Notes: generated by a model from the letters alone, not told the origin. A stretch of 64,000 bases of DNA from Streptomyces liliifuscus (GCF_016598615.1 NZ_CP066831.1:8742001-8806000), one strand, 5' to 3'; shown: positions 48,301 to 55,778, numbered from the stretch's first letter. Numbers and translations are program-made.

Positions 48301-49236
48301 ATCATCTCCGCCCAGCTCTCGGGCCTCTCCCGGATGTGCCCGCCGCCGATCCCGGAGCCCGCGGCCGTCGCGATCTTCGCGGGCGACCACGGCGTCCACG
48401 CCCAGGGCGTCACCCCGTGGCCGCAGGAGGTCACCGGCCAGATGGTGGCCAACATCCTCGGCGGGGGAGCGGTCTGCAACGCCTTCGCCAACCAGGTCGG
48501 CGCCGAGGTCTGCGTCGTGGACGTGGGCGTGGCCTCCGACCTGCCCGCGACCCCGGGCCTCCTGCCGCGCAAGGTCCGCGCGGGCACGGCCGACATGACG
48601 ACCGGCCCCGCGCTGACCCGCGAGGAGGTCAAGGCGGCCATCGAGGTGGGCGTCGAGACGGCCCGGGACCTCGTGGCGGCCGGCAACAAGGCCCTGATCA
48701 CGGGCGAGATGGGCATCGCCAACACCACCGCGTCGGCAGCGCTGATCTCCGTCTTCACCGGCGCCGACCCCGCCGAGGTCACCGGCCGGGGCACCGGCAT
48801 CAACGACGAGACCCTGGCCCGCAAGACCGAGGTCGTACGCCGTGCCCTGGAGCTCCACCAGCCGGACCCGGCCGACCCGATCGGCGTCCTCGCGGCCATC
48901 GGCGGCCTGGAGCACGCCGCGATGGTGGGCCTCCTCCTGGGCGGCGCCTCCCTGCGCACCCCGGTGATCCTGGACGGCGTCAGCGCCGGCGCCGCCGCCC
49001 TGGTGGCCCGCGCCATCGCCCCCGAGGTCCTCGCGGCCTGCATCGCCGGCCACCGCAGCGCCGAGCCGGGCCACGTGGCAGCCCTCAACAAGCTGGGCCT
49101 GCGCCCCCTGGTCGACCTGGACCTCCGCCTCGGCGAGGGCACAGGCGCCCTCCTGGCCCTCCCGGTCGTCCAGAGCGCGGCACGAGCAATGCACGAGGTG
49201 GCGACGTTCGACTCGGCGGGGGTAACCGAGAAGTAG
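45331..49236 (+). CDS. cobT: BluB-CobT fusion: lower-ligand synthase and nicotinate-nucleotide-dimethylbenzimidazole phosphoribosyltransferase with a giant disordered N-terminus
   Basis: A 1301-residue protein; ATG at 45331 follows GCGAGGGGTACGC. Residues 1 to about 730 are disordered, dominated by Pro, Ala, Glu, Gln and Val (for example EVAQTAPEFAHAPEFAQFPQ), with short tandem repeats. Residues about 731-945 are a BluB-type flavin oxidase that makes dimethylbenzimidazole (RRDIRNGFRSDPIP, AHTAPSVGHSQPWDFVVI, GLGVGWVSFFDEREMV). Residues about 968-1301 are CobT, which activates it as alpha-ribazole phosphate (IFAGDHGVHAQGVTPWPQEV, TGEMGIANTTASAALISVF, GRGTGINDE). Fusion joins two successive steps of lower-ligand synthesis. 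The function of the long N-terminal arm is unknown. Confidence 0.95.
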   Translation: MTDTGQVPGEGLPENQGMVEQPGVPAPGAYTYLSDTTAEDEDLLLLPGAQGAWGNEVAPPAPAPVVETVHEPGPHETAGRDSGSVDLSAVRMSSPAPQPPVARRPLHLGPPTPDGAGSPVRSLADRGPAGAPVHAVPVRQAGPPTVGPEYLDVPRDEIALQGAAPWGAQAQVQVAPPVAQVGSEGMAAETVFPEGGGAHAGGTPDDGPAPLAEAAHTPDAGAAPLTGGEGTPAAQTPAEAPAPEPAQAQAEQAQQVHPDPSAAEVPEAGPAHVQAVPDAPEAADAPEAADAPEAQEAVSAPDPEYVPQQPEAVQVPEATPVPEAVQAPEAVAQAPEPAQVQVQDYAQAPLLADGSLFPQAPETPQTHEVAQTAPEFAHAPEFAQFPQPTPFPVAPVAAYASQASDDTGSYPPEAYQPPQAADEAQPAYAEHDPHPQAAYEPEQQFQDPAAQFAEAGPGAEIPEQQPQLTEPAPVLEEAVQPQDAVQPPQFAEPAEAPVVSVADIDPSQAAQADTAAQPEAPEPVAVPDQVAVPEPVAVHGDPSHGAPTHGDESFDAPTHGHEPHDEAAVSTAVPVEAAHAEAAHAEQGVGQFVPVEGTIPTTPHLAPTPPHAMTVPPFPEELAEQSAEETAPPAAATTEQPAPDTAVVSAEESAPVLALPTPREPEQAPEAEATPVPEAPVEQQRQDQHQDAEPVAAQHAEDLDTRAADQEESTAAVAETREPAGPAAPGYDDAEREAVLRVMRERRDIRNGFRSDPIPHDVLLRVLEAAHTAPSVGHSQPWDFVVIRSAETRRTMHELAQRQREAYAKSLPKGRAKQFKELKIEAILDTPVNIVVTADSTRGGRHTLGRHTQPQMAPYSSALAVENLWLAARAEGLGVGWVSFFDEREMVRELGLPEHLDVVAYLCVGYVDEFPEEPELMQAGWSKRRPLSWVVHEETYGRRALPGEEPHDLLAETVSNIRPLDAKALGEAWERQKRMTKPAGALGMLEIISAQLSGLSRMCPPPIPEPAAVAIFAGDHGVHAQGVTPWPQEVTGQMVANILGGGAVCNAFANQVGAEVCVVDVGVASDLPATPGLLPRKVRAGTADMTTGPALTREEVKAAIEVGVETARDLVAAGNKALITGEMGIANTTASAALISVFTGADPAEVTGRGTGINDETLARKTEVVRRALELHQPDPADPIGVLAAIGGLEHAAMVGLLLGGASLRTPVILDGVSAGAAALVARAIAPEVLAACIAGHRSAEPGHVAALNKLGLRPLVDLDLRLGEGTGALLALPVVQSAARAMHEVATFDSAGVTEK
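46162..46215 (+). repeat. 18-bp tandem repeat in the disordered part of the BluB-CobT gene
   Basis: Three units GACGCCCCGGAGGCGGCC at 46162, 46180 and 46198 (the third ends GCGCAG), encoding the hexapeptide Asp-Ala-Pro-Glu-Ala-Ala. Units 1 and 2 are identical. Confidence 0.85.
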
Positions 49237-49242
49237 ACCCGA

Positions 49243-49301
49243 GTCGTCGGTCTGTGGGCAGGCGTTCCGCAGGGCGGAACGGGTGGGCACAGACCGACGA
49301 C
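49243..49301 (+). terminator. Large nested hairpin after the BluB-CobT gene
   Basis: Outer stem GTCGTCGGTCTGTG (49243-49256) / CACAGACCGACGAC (49288-49301), 14 perfect pairs; inside it GTTCCGC-AGG-GCGGAAC (49264-49280), seven perfect pairs. A further stem CCGGGGGC-GCA-GCCCCCGG follows at 49322-49340. The first begins seven bases after the stop, so it is the likely terminator. Confidence 0.75.
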
Positions 49302-49482
49302 GGGCCCGCACGTACGGGGGCCCGGGGGCGCAGCCCCCGGTTTCGGGAAGGGGCGGGCTTGGGGAAAGAACCCCCACCCACCCCCGCCACCCACGACCCC
49401 GCACCATAAAATCCGCACGTCAGGCCCGCTCCAAGGCAGCAGCGCGCCCACCCGCACCACCCGCATGAGGAGCCGCACCTCC

Positions 49483-50727
49483 ATGGCCGAAAACCCCGCC
49501 TACCCCGTAGGCCTCCGCCTCACCGGCCGCCGCGTAGTGGTCCTCGGCGCCGGCCAGGTGGCCCAACGCCGCCTCCCGGCCCTCATCGCGGCAGGCGCGG
49601 ACATCCACCTCGTGTCCCCGGCCGCCACCCCCTCCGTCGAGGCGATGGCGGACGCGGGCGAGCTGACCTGGACAAGGCGCGCGTACGAGCCCGGCGACCT
49701 CGCGCAGGCCTGGTACGCCCTGATCGCCACCAGCGACCCCGAGGCGAACACCGCGGCCTCCGCCGAGGCGGAGGCGAACCGTGTGTGGTGCGTCCGCTCG
49801 GACGACGCGGACGCGGCCACGGCCTGGACCCCGGCGACCGGCCACAGCGAGGGCGTCACGGTGGCCGTCCTGACGACGAACGCGAAGGGCCGCGACCCCC
49901 GCCACACGGCGGCCATCAGGGACGCGGTCGTGGAGGGCCTGCGCGACGGCACCCTCGTCGCACCCCACCACCGCACCCGCACCCCCGGCGTCGCCCTGGT
50001 CGGCGGTGGCCCCGGCGATCCGGACCTGATCACGGTCCGCGGCCGCCGCCTCCTCGCCGAGGCGGACGTGGTCATCGCCGACCGCCTCGGCCCCCGCGAC
50101 CTCCTCGCCGAACTCCCGCCGCACGTCGAGGTGATCGACGCGGCGAAGATCCCGTACGGCCGTTTCATGGCCCAGGAGGCCATCAACAACGCGCTGATCG
50201 AGCACGCCAAGCAGGGCAAGGCGGTCGTCCGGCTGAAGGGCGGCGACCCCTACGTCTACGGCCGTGGCATGGAGGAGGTCCAGGCGCTGGCCGAGGCGGG
50301 CATCGCCTGCACGGTCGTCCCCGGCATCTCCAGCTCGATCTCCGTGCCGGGCGCGGCGGGCATCCCGGTCACCCACCGAGGGGTCGCCCACGACTTCACG
50401 GTCGTCAGCGGCCACATCGCCCCCGACGACGAACGCTCCCTGGTCGACTGGGCGGCCCTCGCCAAGCTCCGCGGCACCCTGGTCATCCTGATGGGCGTGG
50501 ACAAGATCGGCGCCATCGCCCGTACGTTGATGGAGAACGGCAAGGGGGCGGACACCCCGGTGGCCGTCGTCCAGGAGGGCACGACGGCCGCGCAGCGCAG
50601 GGTCGACGCGACTCTCGCCACGGTCGCCGAGACCGTACTCGCCGAGAACGTGAAGCCCCCGGCGGTGATCGTCATCGGAGAGGTCGTGACCGTGCGCCCG
50701 GACAGCTCGTCGGAGGCATCCGAGTAA
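49483..50727 (+). CDS. cobA: Uroporphyrinogen-III C-methyltransferase fused to precorrin-2 dehydrogenase (siroheme synthase-like)
   Basis: A 414-residue protein; ATG at 49483 (MAENPAYPVGLRLTGRRVVV). The N-terminal part (about 1-165) is a CysG-type NAD-binding domain (RRVVVLGAGQVAQRRLPALI; LIATSDPEANTAASAEAE). The C-terminal part (about 172-405) is the SUMT methylase: VALVGGGPGDPDLITVRGRR, VIADRLGPRDLL, VRLKGGDPYVYGRGMEEV and PVTHRGVAHDFTVVSGH. It makes precorrin-2, the branch point to cobalamin and siroheme, and may oxidise it to sirohydrochlorin. Next to cobL and the BluB-CobT gene, with which it forms a cobalamin block. Confidence 0.94.
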   Translation: MAENPAYPVGLRLTGRRVVVLGAGQVAQRRLPALIAAGADIHLVSPAATPSVEAMADAGELTWTRRAYEPGDLAQAWYALIATSDPEANTAASAEAEANRVWCVRSDDADAATAWTPATGHSEGVTVAVLTTNAKGRDPRHTAAIRDAVVEGLRDGTLVAPHHRTRTPGVALVGGGPGDPDLITVRGRRLLAEADVVIADRLGPRDLLAELPPHVEVIDAAKIPYGRFMAQEAINNALIEHAKQGKAVVRLKGGDPYVYGRGMEEVQALAEAGIACTVVPGISSSISVPGAAGIPVTHRGVAHDFTVVSGHIAPDDERSLVDWAALAKLRGTLVILMGVDKIGAIARTLMENGKGADTPVAVVQEGTTAAQRRVDATLATVAETVLAENVKPPAVIVIGEVVTVRPDSSSEASE

Positions 50728-50791
50728 CCCCGGGTAACCCAACCCGTTCCAAGCCGTTGGCACCACACCCAGGACAAGGCAGTATCACCCT

Positions 50792-51610
50792 GTGGCCGAT
50801 CTCATCACCGTTGAGGACCCAGCCGATCCCCGTCTGCGCGACTACACGGGCCTGACCGACGTGGAGCTGCGCCGCAAGCGAGAACCCGCCGAGGGCCTGT
50901 TCATCGCCGAGGGCGAGAAGGTCATCAGACGGGCCAAGGACGCCGGTTACGAGATGCGCTCGATGCTGCTCTCCGCCAAGTGGGTCGACGTCATGCGAGA
51001 CGTCATCGACGAGCTGCCGGCCCCGGTGTACGCGGTCAGCCCGGACCTCGCCGAACAGGTCACCGGCTACCACGTGCACCGAGGCGCTCTGGCCTCCATG
51101 CAGCGCAAGCCGCTGCCGACCCCGGACGACCTGCTCCAGACGGCCCGCCGGGTCGTCGTCATGGAGTCGGTCAACGACCACACCAACATCGGCGCGATCT
51201 TCCGCAGCGCCGCCGCCCTCGGCATGGACGCGGTCCTGCTCTCCCCCGACTGCGCGGACCCGCTCTACCGCCGCTCGGTGAAGGTCTCCATGGGCGCGGT
51301 CTTCTCCGTCCCGTACGCCCGTCTGGACACCTGGCCCAAGGGCCTGGAAACGGTCCGCGAGGCGGGCTTCACCCTCCTCGCCCTCACCCCGGACGAGAAG
51401 GCCAAGTCCCTGGACGAGGCGGCCCCGCACAAGATGGACCGCGTGGCCCTGATGCTCGGCGCGGAGGGCGACGGCCTGTCCACCCAGGCCCTGGTGGCGG
51501 CGGACGAATGGGTCCGCATCCCCATGGCCCACGGCGTCGACTCCCTGAACGTGGGAGCGGCGGCAGCGGTGGCGTTCTACGCGGTAGCGACGGGCAGACC
51601 GCAGAGCTAG
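50792..51610 (+). CDS. SpoU-family (TrmH-type) RNA 2'-O-methyltransferase
   Basis: A 272-residue enzyme, GTG at 50792. N-terminal RNA-binding domain (LRRKREPAEGLFIAEGEKVI, about 28-47) and C-terminal knotted SAM-binding domain with the three motifs: SVNDHTNIGAIFRSAAALGM (motif 1, about 125), VALMLGAEGDGLSTQALVAA (motif 2, about 215) and RIPMAHGVDSLNVGAAAAVA (motif 3, about 240). It methylates a ribose in rRNA or tRNA; resistance-type rRNA methylases belong here too, but the context suggests a housekeeping role. A dispersed repeat follows. Confidence 0.92.
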   Translation: MADLITVEDPADPRLRDYTGLTDVELRRKREPAEGLFIAEGEKVIRRAKDAGYEMRSMLLSAKWVDVMRDVIDELPAPVYAVSPDLAEQVTGYHVHRGALASMQRKPLPTPDDLLQTARRVVVMESVNDHTNIGAIFRSAAALGMDAVLLSPDCADPLYRRSVKVSMGAVFSVPYARLDTWPKGLETVREAGFTLLALTPDEKAKSLDEAAPHKMDRVALMLGAEGDGLSTQALVAADEWVRIPMAHGVDSLNVGAAAAVAFYAVATGRPQS

Positions 51611-51621
51611 AGGGGCCCCGG

Positions 51622-51673
51622 CCCCGCAAGGGGCGCGGGGAACCGCGCGACCAGCCACGACGCACCCGCAGCC
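51622..51673 (+). repeat. Dispersed GC-rich intergenic repeat, copy 8
   Basis: GGCCCCGCAAGGGGCGCGGG, then GAACCGCGCGACCAGCCACG and ACGCACCCGCAG, between the convergent methyltransferase and kinase genes. Confidence 0.87.
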
Positions 51674-51684
51674 GGCAAGAACGC

Positions 51685-52962
51685 TCACCCGCCGAGCTGA
51701 ACCCCGCCCGCTCCGTACGACTGCTCCAGCCGTACGTCCGAACCCGAACCCCCATGCCCAAGCCCCCGGGCGGGCCCCTGGCACCCCTGCGCCGCCGCGA
51801 TCCCCAACGCCACCAACAACGTCACCACCACAAACACGAACAGCCGCTGCCGCAACAGCCGCGGATTGGCGGGCCGCCGCCCGGTCCCGGTGGTCCGAGG
51901 CCCAGAACGTCCCGCCCCACTCCGGGGCGGCCCGGGCCGACTCCCCGTACCGGACCGCGAGGGCGCCGGACGAGCCCCCGACCGCGACGAACCGCCGCTG
52001 CCGCTGCCGTTGCCACGAGGCGAGGACGTGCCCTGCGTACGCCGCTGCGTCCGCTGCTCCGGGTAGCTCTCGGTGAGCCGCCCGGTCGGCCGGTCGGCCT
52101 CGGCGGTACGGGGCGCGGGCGGCCGGGCATCGCCCATCCCCTGGGCCTCCCGGGCCGCGATCTCCTTCAGCCGCAGCGACAACTGCAGCGTGCTGGGCCG
52201 CTCCTCGGGGTCCTTCGCCAGACAGGCCCGTACGAGAGGGGCCAGCGCGTCCGGCACGCCGTGCAGCTGCGCCTCCTCGTGCACGACCCTGTAGAGCATC
52301 ACTTCGGAACTGCCGTGCCCGAAGGGCGAGTCCTGGGTCGCCGCGTAGGCCAGCGTGGCCCCCAGGGCGAACACGTCCGTGGCCGGCGTGACCGCAGCGC
52401 CCCGCACCTGCTCGGGCGCCAGGAACCCGGGCGACCCCACCGCCGTACCGACATGCGTCAGCGTGCTCGCGCCGGTCGCCCAGGCGATGCCGAAGTCGAT
52501 GATGCGTGGCCCCTTCGGGGACAGCAGGATGTTCGACGGCTTCAGGTCGCGGTGGACGACCCCGGCCTCGTGCACGGCGACGAGCCCCTCGGAGAGGGCG
52601 GCGCCGACGGCCGCGACCTCGGCCGCGCGGAGCGGGCCCTCGTCGTTGACCTTGTCGTGCAGCGAGGGTCCAGGCACGTACTGCGTCGCGAACCAGGGCC
52701 GGTCCGCCTCCAGATCCGCGGCGACCAGCCGCGCGGTGCAGCCGCCCCGGATCCGCCGTGCCGCCGACACCTCGCGGGCGAACCGCGACCGGAACTCCTG
52801 ATCCTCCGCCAGGTCCGGCCGGATCACCTTCAGCGCGACCCGCTGGCCACGCCGGTCGGAGCCCAGATAGACAACGCCCATCCCGCCCGCGCCGAGCCGT
52901 CGGTGAAGCCTGAACGAGCCGACGACACGCGGGTCCTCGCGCCTCAGGCGCATCATCGCCAT
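51685..52962 (-). CDS. Membrane-anchored Ser/Thr protein kinase
   Basis: A 425-residue kinase; of several close ATGs I chose 52962 (MAMMRLRREDPRVVGSFRLH), with GGGGA five bases before it. The kinase domain (about 15-265) is complete: glycine loop RRLGAGGMGVVYLG, VALKVIRPDL (Lys), VVHRDLKPSNILLS (catalytic Asp), IIDFGIAWATG (DFG), SPGFLAPEQVRG (APE) and DVFALGATLA. A Ser/Arg/Gly/Pro-rich linker (about 275-375) leads to a single helix, LFVFVVVTLLVALGIAAAQG (about 385-404) and a short outer tail without PASTA repeats. Regulates unknown targets; activity is likely tuned by the linker. Confidence 0.93.
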   Translation of the reverse strand: MAMMRLRREDPRVVGSFRLHRRLGAGGMGVVYLGSDRRGQRVALKVIRPDLAEDQEFRSRFAREVSAARRIRGGCTARLVAADLEADRPWFATQYVPGPSLHDKVNDEGPLRAAEVAAVGAALSEGLVAVHEAGVVHRDLKPSNILLSPKGPRIIDFGIAWATGASTLTHVGTAVGSPGFLAPEQVRGAAVTPATDVFALGATLAYAATQDSPFGHGSSEVMLYRVVHEEAQLHGVPDALAPLVRACLAKDPEERPSTLQLSLRLKEIAAREAQGMGDARPPAPRTAEADRPTGRLTESYPEQRTQRRTQGTSSPRGNGSGSGGSSRSGARPAPSRSGTGSRPGPPRSGAGRSGPRTTGTGRRPANPRLLRQRLFVFVVVTLLVALGIAAAQGCQGPARGLGHGGSGSDVRLEQSYGAGGVQLGG

Positions 52963-53164
52963 GTCCATCCCCGCTGCCCGGTCCGTTTGACGAGCCACAG
53001 CTTACGTTTCCGCGGCCGGGTGCGCGCAGAGGCCGCGCCCTCACGGCCCGATCGATTGTCAGTGCCGGGTGGGAAACTTGAAAGGTGGTCAGGGGACGGG
53101 GGACTCGGGCGGCGTTGAGCTGCGCGGATCCCCAACCATCCGTCGCAGAAGGGGGATTGGACCC

Positions 53165-53431
53165 GTGAAGGGTGATCGCGTGGAGATAGTGGTCGACGCC
53201 GGGGACACGACGCGTACGTACGAGGTGGTGGCAAGCCGGGCGGGCCGCCGGGTGGAGACAGCGGTCCGCAGGGGGGTGGTCGAAGTGAGCGAAGTCACCC
53301 GCAGCGGATCAGTCGTCCGCACGGCCCGCTTCATGGCCACCAGGGTGCTCGCCCTCGTCGAGCAGCCGGTCCCGAGGGAGGACAGCTCGGAACAGACCGG
53401 ACGTCCCCTCCGGGAAACCCCTGAGACCTAG
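53165..53431 (+). CDS. Small conserved protein of unknown function
   Basis: An 88-residue protein; GTG at 53165 (VKGDRVEIVVDAGDTTRTYE) after AGAAGGGGGATTGGACCC. The N-terminal two-thirds has a beta-rich pattern with alternating Val and Arg (VVASRAGRRVETAVRRGVVE, VRTARFMATRVLALVE), then a polar tail (REDSSEQTGRPLRETPET). It looks like a small barrel or hairpin protein. No family name can be given. The coding pattern in the third codon position supports translation. Divergent from the kinase gene. Confidence 0.65.
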   Translation: MKGDRVEIVVDAGDTTRTYEVVASRAGRRVETAVRRGVVEVSEVTRSGSVVRTARFMATRVLALVEQPVPREDSSEQTGRPLRETPET

Positions 53432-53663
53432 GACCCCTTCTCCACCCAGGGGAGTACTCCGCAGGTCACCGGTCATCCTCGGGGAGGCCCGGTAATAGGT
53501 ACGAGGGCATGACGACCCGCACGCCTCCCGCGCCTAGATTTGTTGTCAAGCGGCGGGTGCAGCACTCGTCCCCCGAGGTCAGACACCCGCCGCTGCCAGA
53601 CAACAGAAGCTTTTCAACAGATCTCATCCAACAGATCTCAACAGAACGGTCAGGAGAGGGACC

Positions 53664-53873
53664 ATGGCGGACACAGCATCGCGGACCATGATCCGCACGC
53701 AGGGACGCAAGGCGTACAGCGCCGCGTTCGGTTCCAGCCGGTCCGGCCGACGCCACCCCCTGGTGGCGACGGCCATGGTCCTCCCTCTGGCCACCCTGCT
53801 CGTAGTCGTCTTCGGCGGCTGGGAAGCAGTGGTCACACAGGCGTCGTCCGTGGGCGTGATGCTGGGGCGCTGA
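53664..53873 (+). CDS. Small single-helix membrane protein
   Basis: A 69-residue protein; ATG at 53664 follows CAGGAGAGGGACC, an excellent ribosome-binding site. A basic N-terminus (RTQGRKAYSAAFGSSRSGRR) is followed by one hydrophobic helix (HPLVATAMVLPLATLLVVVF, about 31-50) and a short outer tail. Two direct repeats CAACAGATCTCA (53615-53626 and 53629-53640) stand in its leader. No function known. The gene ends about 90 bases before a perfect terminator. Confidence 0.7.
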   Translation: MADTASRTMIRTQGRKAYSAAFGSSRSGRRHPLVATAMVLPLATLLVVVFGGWEAVVTQASSVGVMLGR

Positions 53874-53961
53874 GCGGCGCCCCAGGCCCGGAAGAGCGGT
53901 CCGGGCGGGGACATCCGGCCATGAAACCCCGTGGGGACGGGGGTGCGGCGGACGGCAAAAA

Positions 53962-53991
53962 TGCGGGCGCAGCTGGGGAGCTGCGCCCGCA
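53962..53991 (+). terminator. Perfect 13-bp hairpin terminator
   Basis: TGCGGGCGCAGCT (53962-53974), loop GGGG, AGCTGCGCCCGCA (53979-53991), then TTGCTGTCTTTTG: one of the few terminators in this window with T-rich sequence behind it. Confidence 0.85.
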
Positions 53992-54003
53992 TTGCTGTCT
54001 TTT

Positions 54004-54067
54004 GCACCTAAACCGGCGCCGCTCTCGCGGGCTCTCCTCTGCGCCTAAACCGGCGCCGCTCTCGCGG
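54004..54067 (+). repeat. 27-bp direct repeat in an intergenic region
   Basis: GCACCTAAACCGGCGCCGCT-CTCGCGG at 54004-54030 recurs with one change at 54041-54067 (period 37 bases). It lies between the terminator and the promoter region of the phosphotransferase-like gene; the 308-base gap holds no other feature I can name. Confidence 0.75.
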
Positions 54068-54181
54068 ACCAAATTGCTCGCCGTTGTGATTCCTCAATTG
54101 ATGGTTGCGGTCTCAGGCTCATTTGACGCTTGCGTACGCTCACGGGGGTAGTCGGCGCCGTACGACCTGAGGGGGACCCGA

Positions 54182-55129
54182 GTGACCGCAGACGTGCTGC
54201 CCGTGCTCAGGGCGAAGGTGCGGGCCGTTGCTCATCCGGCGGCGGAAGCGTGTGTCTGTGGTGCGGAGACCTCCGTCTTGGCCGACCGGCCCGACGGCAC
54301 CGTCGTCCGGCATGCCGGCACCGTGGCGAAGGCGCACGCCGCCGACACCGATCCCGGTGAGCTGGCGGCAAGGATGGCGGTCGCGGCGCACCCCCGGCTC
54401 GACGGCATCCTCCTCCCACCGCTGAGGCCGAGCGCGGTCGAGTCGCACGGGCGGCCGGTCACCTTCTGGCCGTACGGCAGTCCCGTGGACCGGGACGACC
54501 CCGACGCCGCCCCCTGGGAGGCGGCCGCCACCCTCCTCGCGCGGCTGCACCGGACACCGCGGTCCGTACTCCCGCCCGGCATCCCGCCCATGCGAGGCCC
54601 TGCCAAGGCGGCCCGTGCCGTCGCCCGCCTCCACGCGGCCGGCCCGCACCCGGCGGCCGCCCCGGTCCTGCGCGCCTGGGCCGTCCTGCCCCCCTGGGCG
54701 AGGGACGAGGCCCCGACGCCGTACGCGCGAACGCTGTGCCACGGCGACCTCCACCTGGGCCAGCTGGTGCGGACGCGGGGCGGCGACTGGCTGCTCATCG
54801 ACATCGACGACCTGGGCCTGGGCGAGCCCGCGTGGGACCTGGCCCGCCCCGCGGCCTGGTTCGCCTGCGGGCTCCTGCCGCCCGACGAGTGGGCCCGCTT
54901 CCTCACCGCCTACCAGCAGGCCGGAGGTCCGGCCGTCCCGGCGGACGGCGACCCCTGGCCGGCCCTCGACGTCCCGGCCCGCGCCCTGACCGTGCAGACC
55001 GCGGCCCTGGCGATCGCCAAGTCCCTCGCGGCGGAGCGTCCGTTGGACGAGGTGGAAACGTCCGTGATCGATGCTTGTGGCCGAATGGCCACACACCCGC
55101 CGGAGTTGGCGGGAGAATACGCGACGTAG
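54182..55129 (+). CDS. Aminoglycoside phosphotransferase-like protein
   Basis: A 315-residue protein of the APH/choline-kinase fold, GTG at 54182. The catalytic loop is RTLCHGDLHLGQLVRT (H-G-D-x-H-x-x-N position replaced by Q, about 185-200) and the metal-binding loop LLIDIDDLGLGEPAWDLARP (about 205-224), both typical of the phosphotransferase enzyme family. The N-terminal lobe (about 1-110) is less clear. The family phosphorylates small molecules such as antibiotics, fructosamines or choline; no substrate can be read. The Asn-to-Gln change at the catalytic loop is worth noting. Followed after 74 bases by the zinc-ribbon gene. Confidence 0.85.
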   Translation: MTADVLPVLRAKVRAVAHPAAEACVCGAETSVLADRPDGTVVRHAGTVAKAHAADTDPGELAARMAVAAHPRLDGILLPPLRPSAVESHGRPVTFWPYGSPVDRDDPDAAPWEAAATLLARLHRTPRSVLPPGIPPMRGPAKAARAVARLHAAGPHPAAAPVLRAWAVLPPWARDEAPTPYARTLCHGDLHLGQLVRTRGGDWLLIDIDDLGLGEPAWDLARPAAWFACGLLPPDEWARFLTAYQQAGGPAVPADGDPWPALDVPARALTVQTAALAIAKSLAAERPLDEVETSVIDACGRMATHPPELAGEYAT

Positions 55130-55203
55130 GGTGCAACCGACCGAAGCCGGGCGGAGTCTGTCCTGGCGGAAGCAGTACCGACCGGCGAGGAGTTGAGCCG
55201 AGC

Positions 55204-55509
55204 ATGCAGTGTCCGAAGTGTCACGCGCCCATGCACACGTACAACCGCAATGGCGTCCAGATCGAGCAGTGCAGCGGCTGCCGCGGGATATTTCTCGACT
55301 ACGGCGAGCTGGAGTCGCTGGCCCGTCTGGAGGGCCAGTACTCGCAGCCCGCGCCGCCGCCCCCGGGTGTCCCGCAGGCGTACCCGTCCGCTCCCGCACC
55401 CGCCTGGGGCGCCCCGCACGGTGGTCATGGCGGTCACGGCGGCCATGGCGGTCACTACGGCCACAACAAGCGTCACAAGAGCTTCGGCCACATGCTCTTC
55501 TCCTCCTGA
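55204..55509 (+). CDS. TFIIB-type zinc-ribbon protein with a Gly-His repeat tail
   Basis: A 101-residue protein, ATG at 55204 after GAGGAGTTGAGCCGAGC. The N-terminus has the zinc-ribbon MQCPKCHAPMHTYNRNGVQI followed by EQCSGCRGIFLDYGELESLA: two CxxC pairs and the x-G-x-x-LDxGE motif of the zf-TFIIB family. After a Pro/Ala-rich linker comes a run of GGH triplets (about residues 75-88) that could bind Ni, Zn or Cu. No partner is encoded nearby. Followed by a strong terminator. Role unknown. Confidence 0.85.
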   Translation: MQCPKCHAPMHTYNRNGVQIEQCSGCRGIFLDYGELESLARLEGQYSQPAPPPPGVPQAYPSAPAPAWGAPHGGHGGHGGHGGHYGHNKRHKSFGHMLFSS

Positions 55510-55528
55510 CCGGACCCGGAGGAACGAC

Positions 55529-55563
55529 GAAGCCCCCGACCGTACGAGACGGCCGGGGGCTTC
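55529..55563 (+). terminator. Hairpin terminator between the zinc-ribbon gene and the tRNA genes
   Basis: GAAGCCCCCG-A-CCGT / ACGG-C-CGGGGGCTTC with loop ACGAG: 14 pairs with one mismatch. It lies between convergent units and can stop both the zinc-ribbon transcript and the tRNA operon. Confidence 0.8.
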
Positions 55564-55566
55564 GGC

Positions 55567-55641
55567 TGGTGCGCGATACTGGGATTGAACCAGTGACCTC
55601 TTCCGTGTCAGGGAAGCGCTCTCCCGCTGAGCTAATCGCGC
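55567..55641 (-). tRNA. tRNA-Val (GAC), with encoded CCA
   Basis: Complement starts GCGCGATTAGCTCAGCGGGA; acceptor stem GCGCGAT/ATCGCGC, anticodon stem CTTCC/GGAAG, loop CTGACAC giving anticodon GAC, T-arm CTGGTTCAATCCCAG. The three bases after the discriminator A are CCA, so the 3' end is encoded. Most downstream of five minus-strand tRNA genes. Confidence 0.95.
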
Positions 55642-55670
55642 AGGTGGGACCTGCGGGTGGTGCTGGTGCG

Positions 55671-55742
55671 TGCGCGATACTGGGATTGAACCAGTGACCT
55701 CTTCCGTGTCAGGGAAGCGCTCTCCCGCTGAGCTAATCGCGC
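55671..55742 (-). tRNA. tRNA-Val (GAC)
   Basis: Same body and acceptor stem (GCGCGAT/ATCGCGC) as the copy 30 bases downstream, anticodon GAC; the CCA end is not encoded here. Confidence 0.95.
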
Positions 55743-55778
55743 GGGATCGGATCTCGCCGAACGTACCGGAAGATCCAG

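Noticed and set aside
45307..49407. A 1366-codon open frame antisense to the BluB-CobT gene
   Set aside because: It mirrors the real gene; its protein is Arg/Gly/Leu-rich noise, while the sense strand carries two intact enzyme domains.
50672..53044. A 790-codon minus-strand open frame across the RNA methylase and kinase region
   Set aside because: It runs antisense through the methylase gene and in another frame through the kinase gene; both of those have complete motif sets.
55434..55470. Independent short repeat element in the GGH-coding stretch
   Set aside because: The 9-12 base DNA repetition follows from the Gly-Gly-His codons and ends with the coding pattern, so it is part of the gene.
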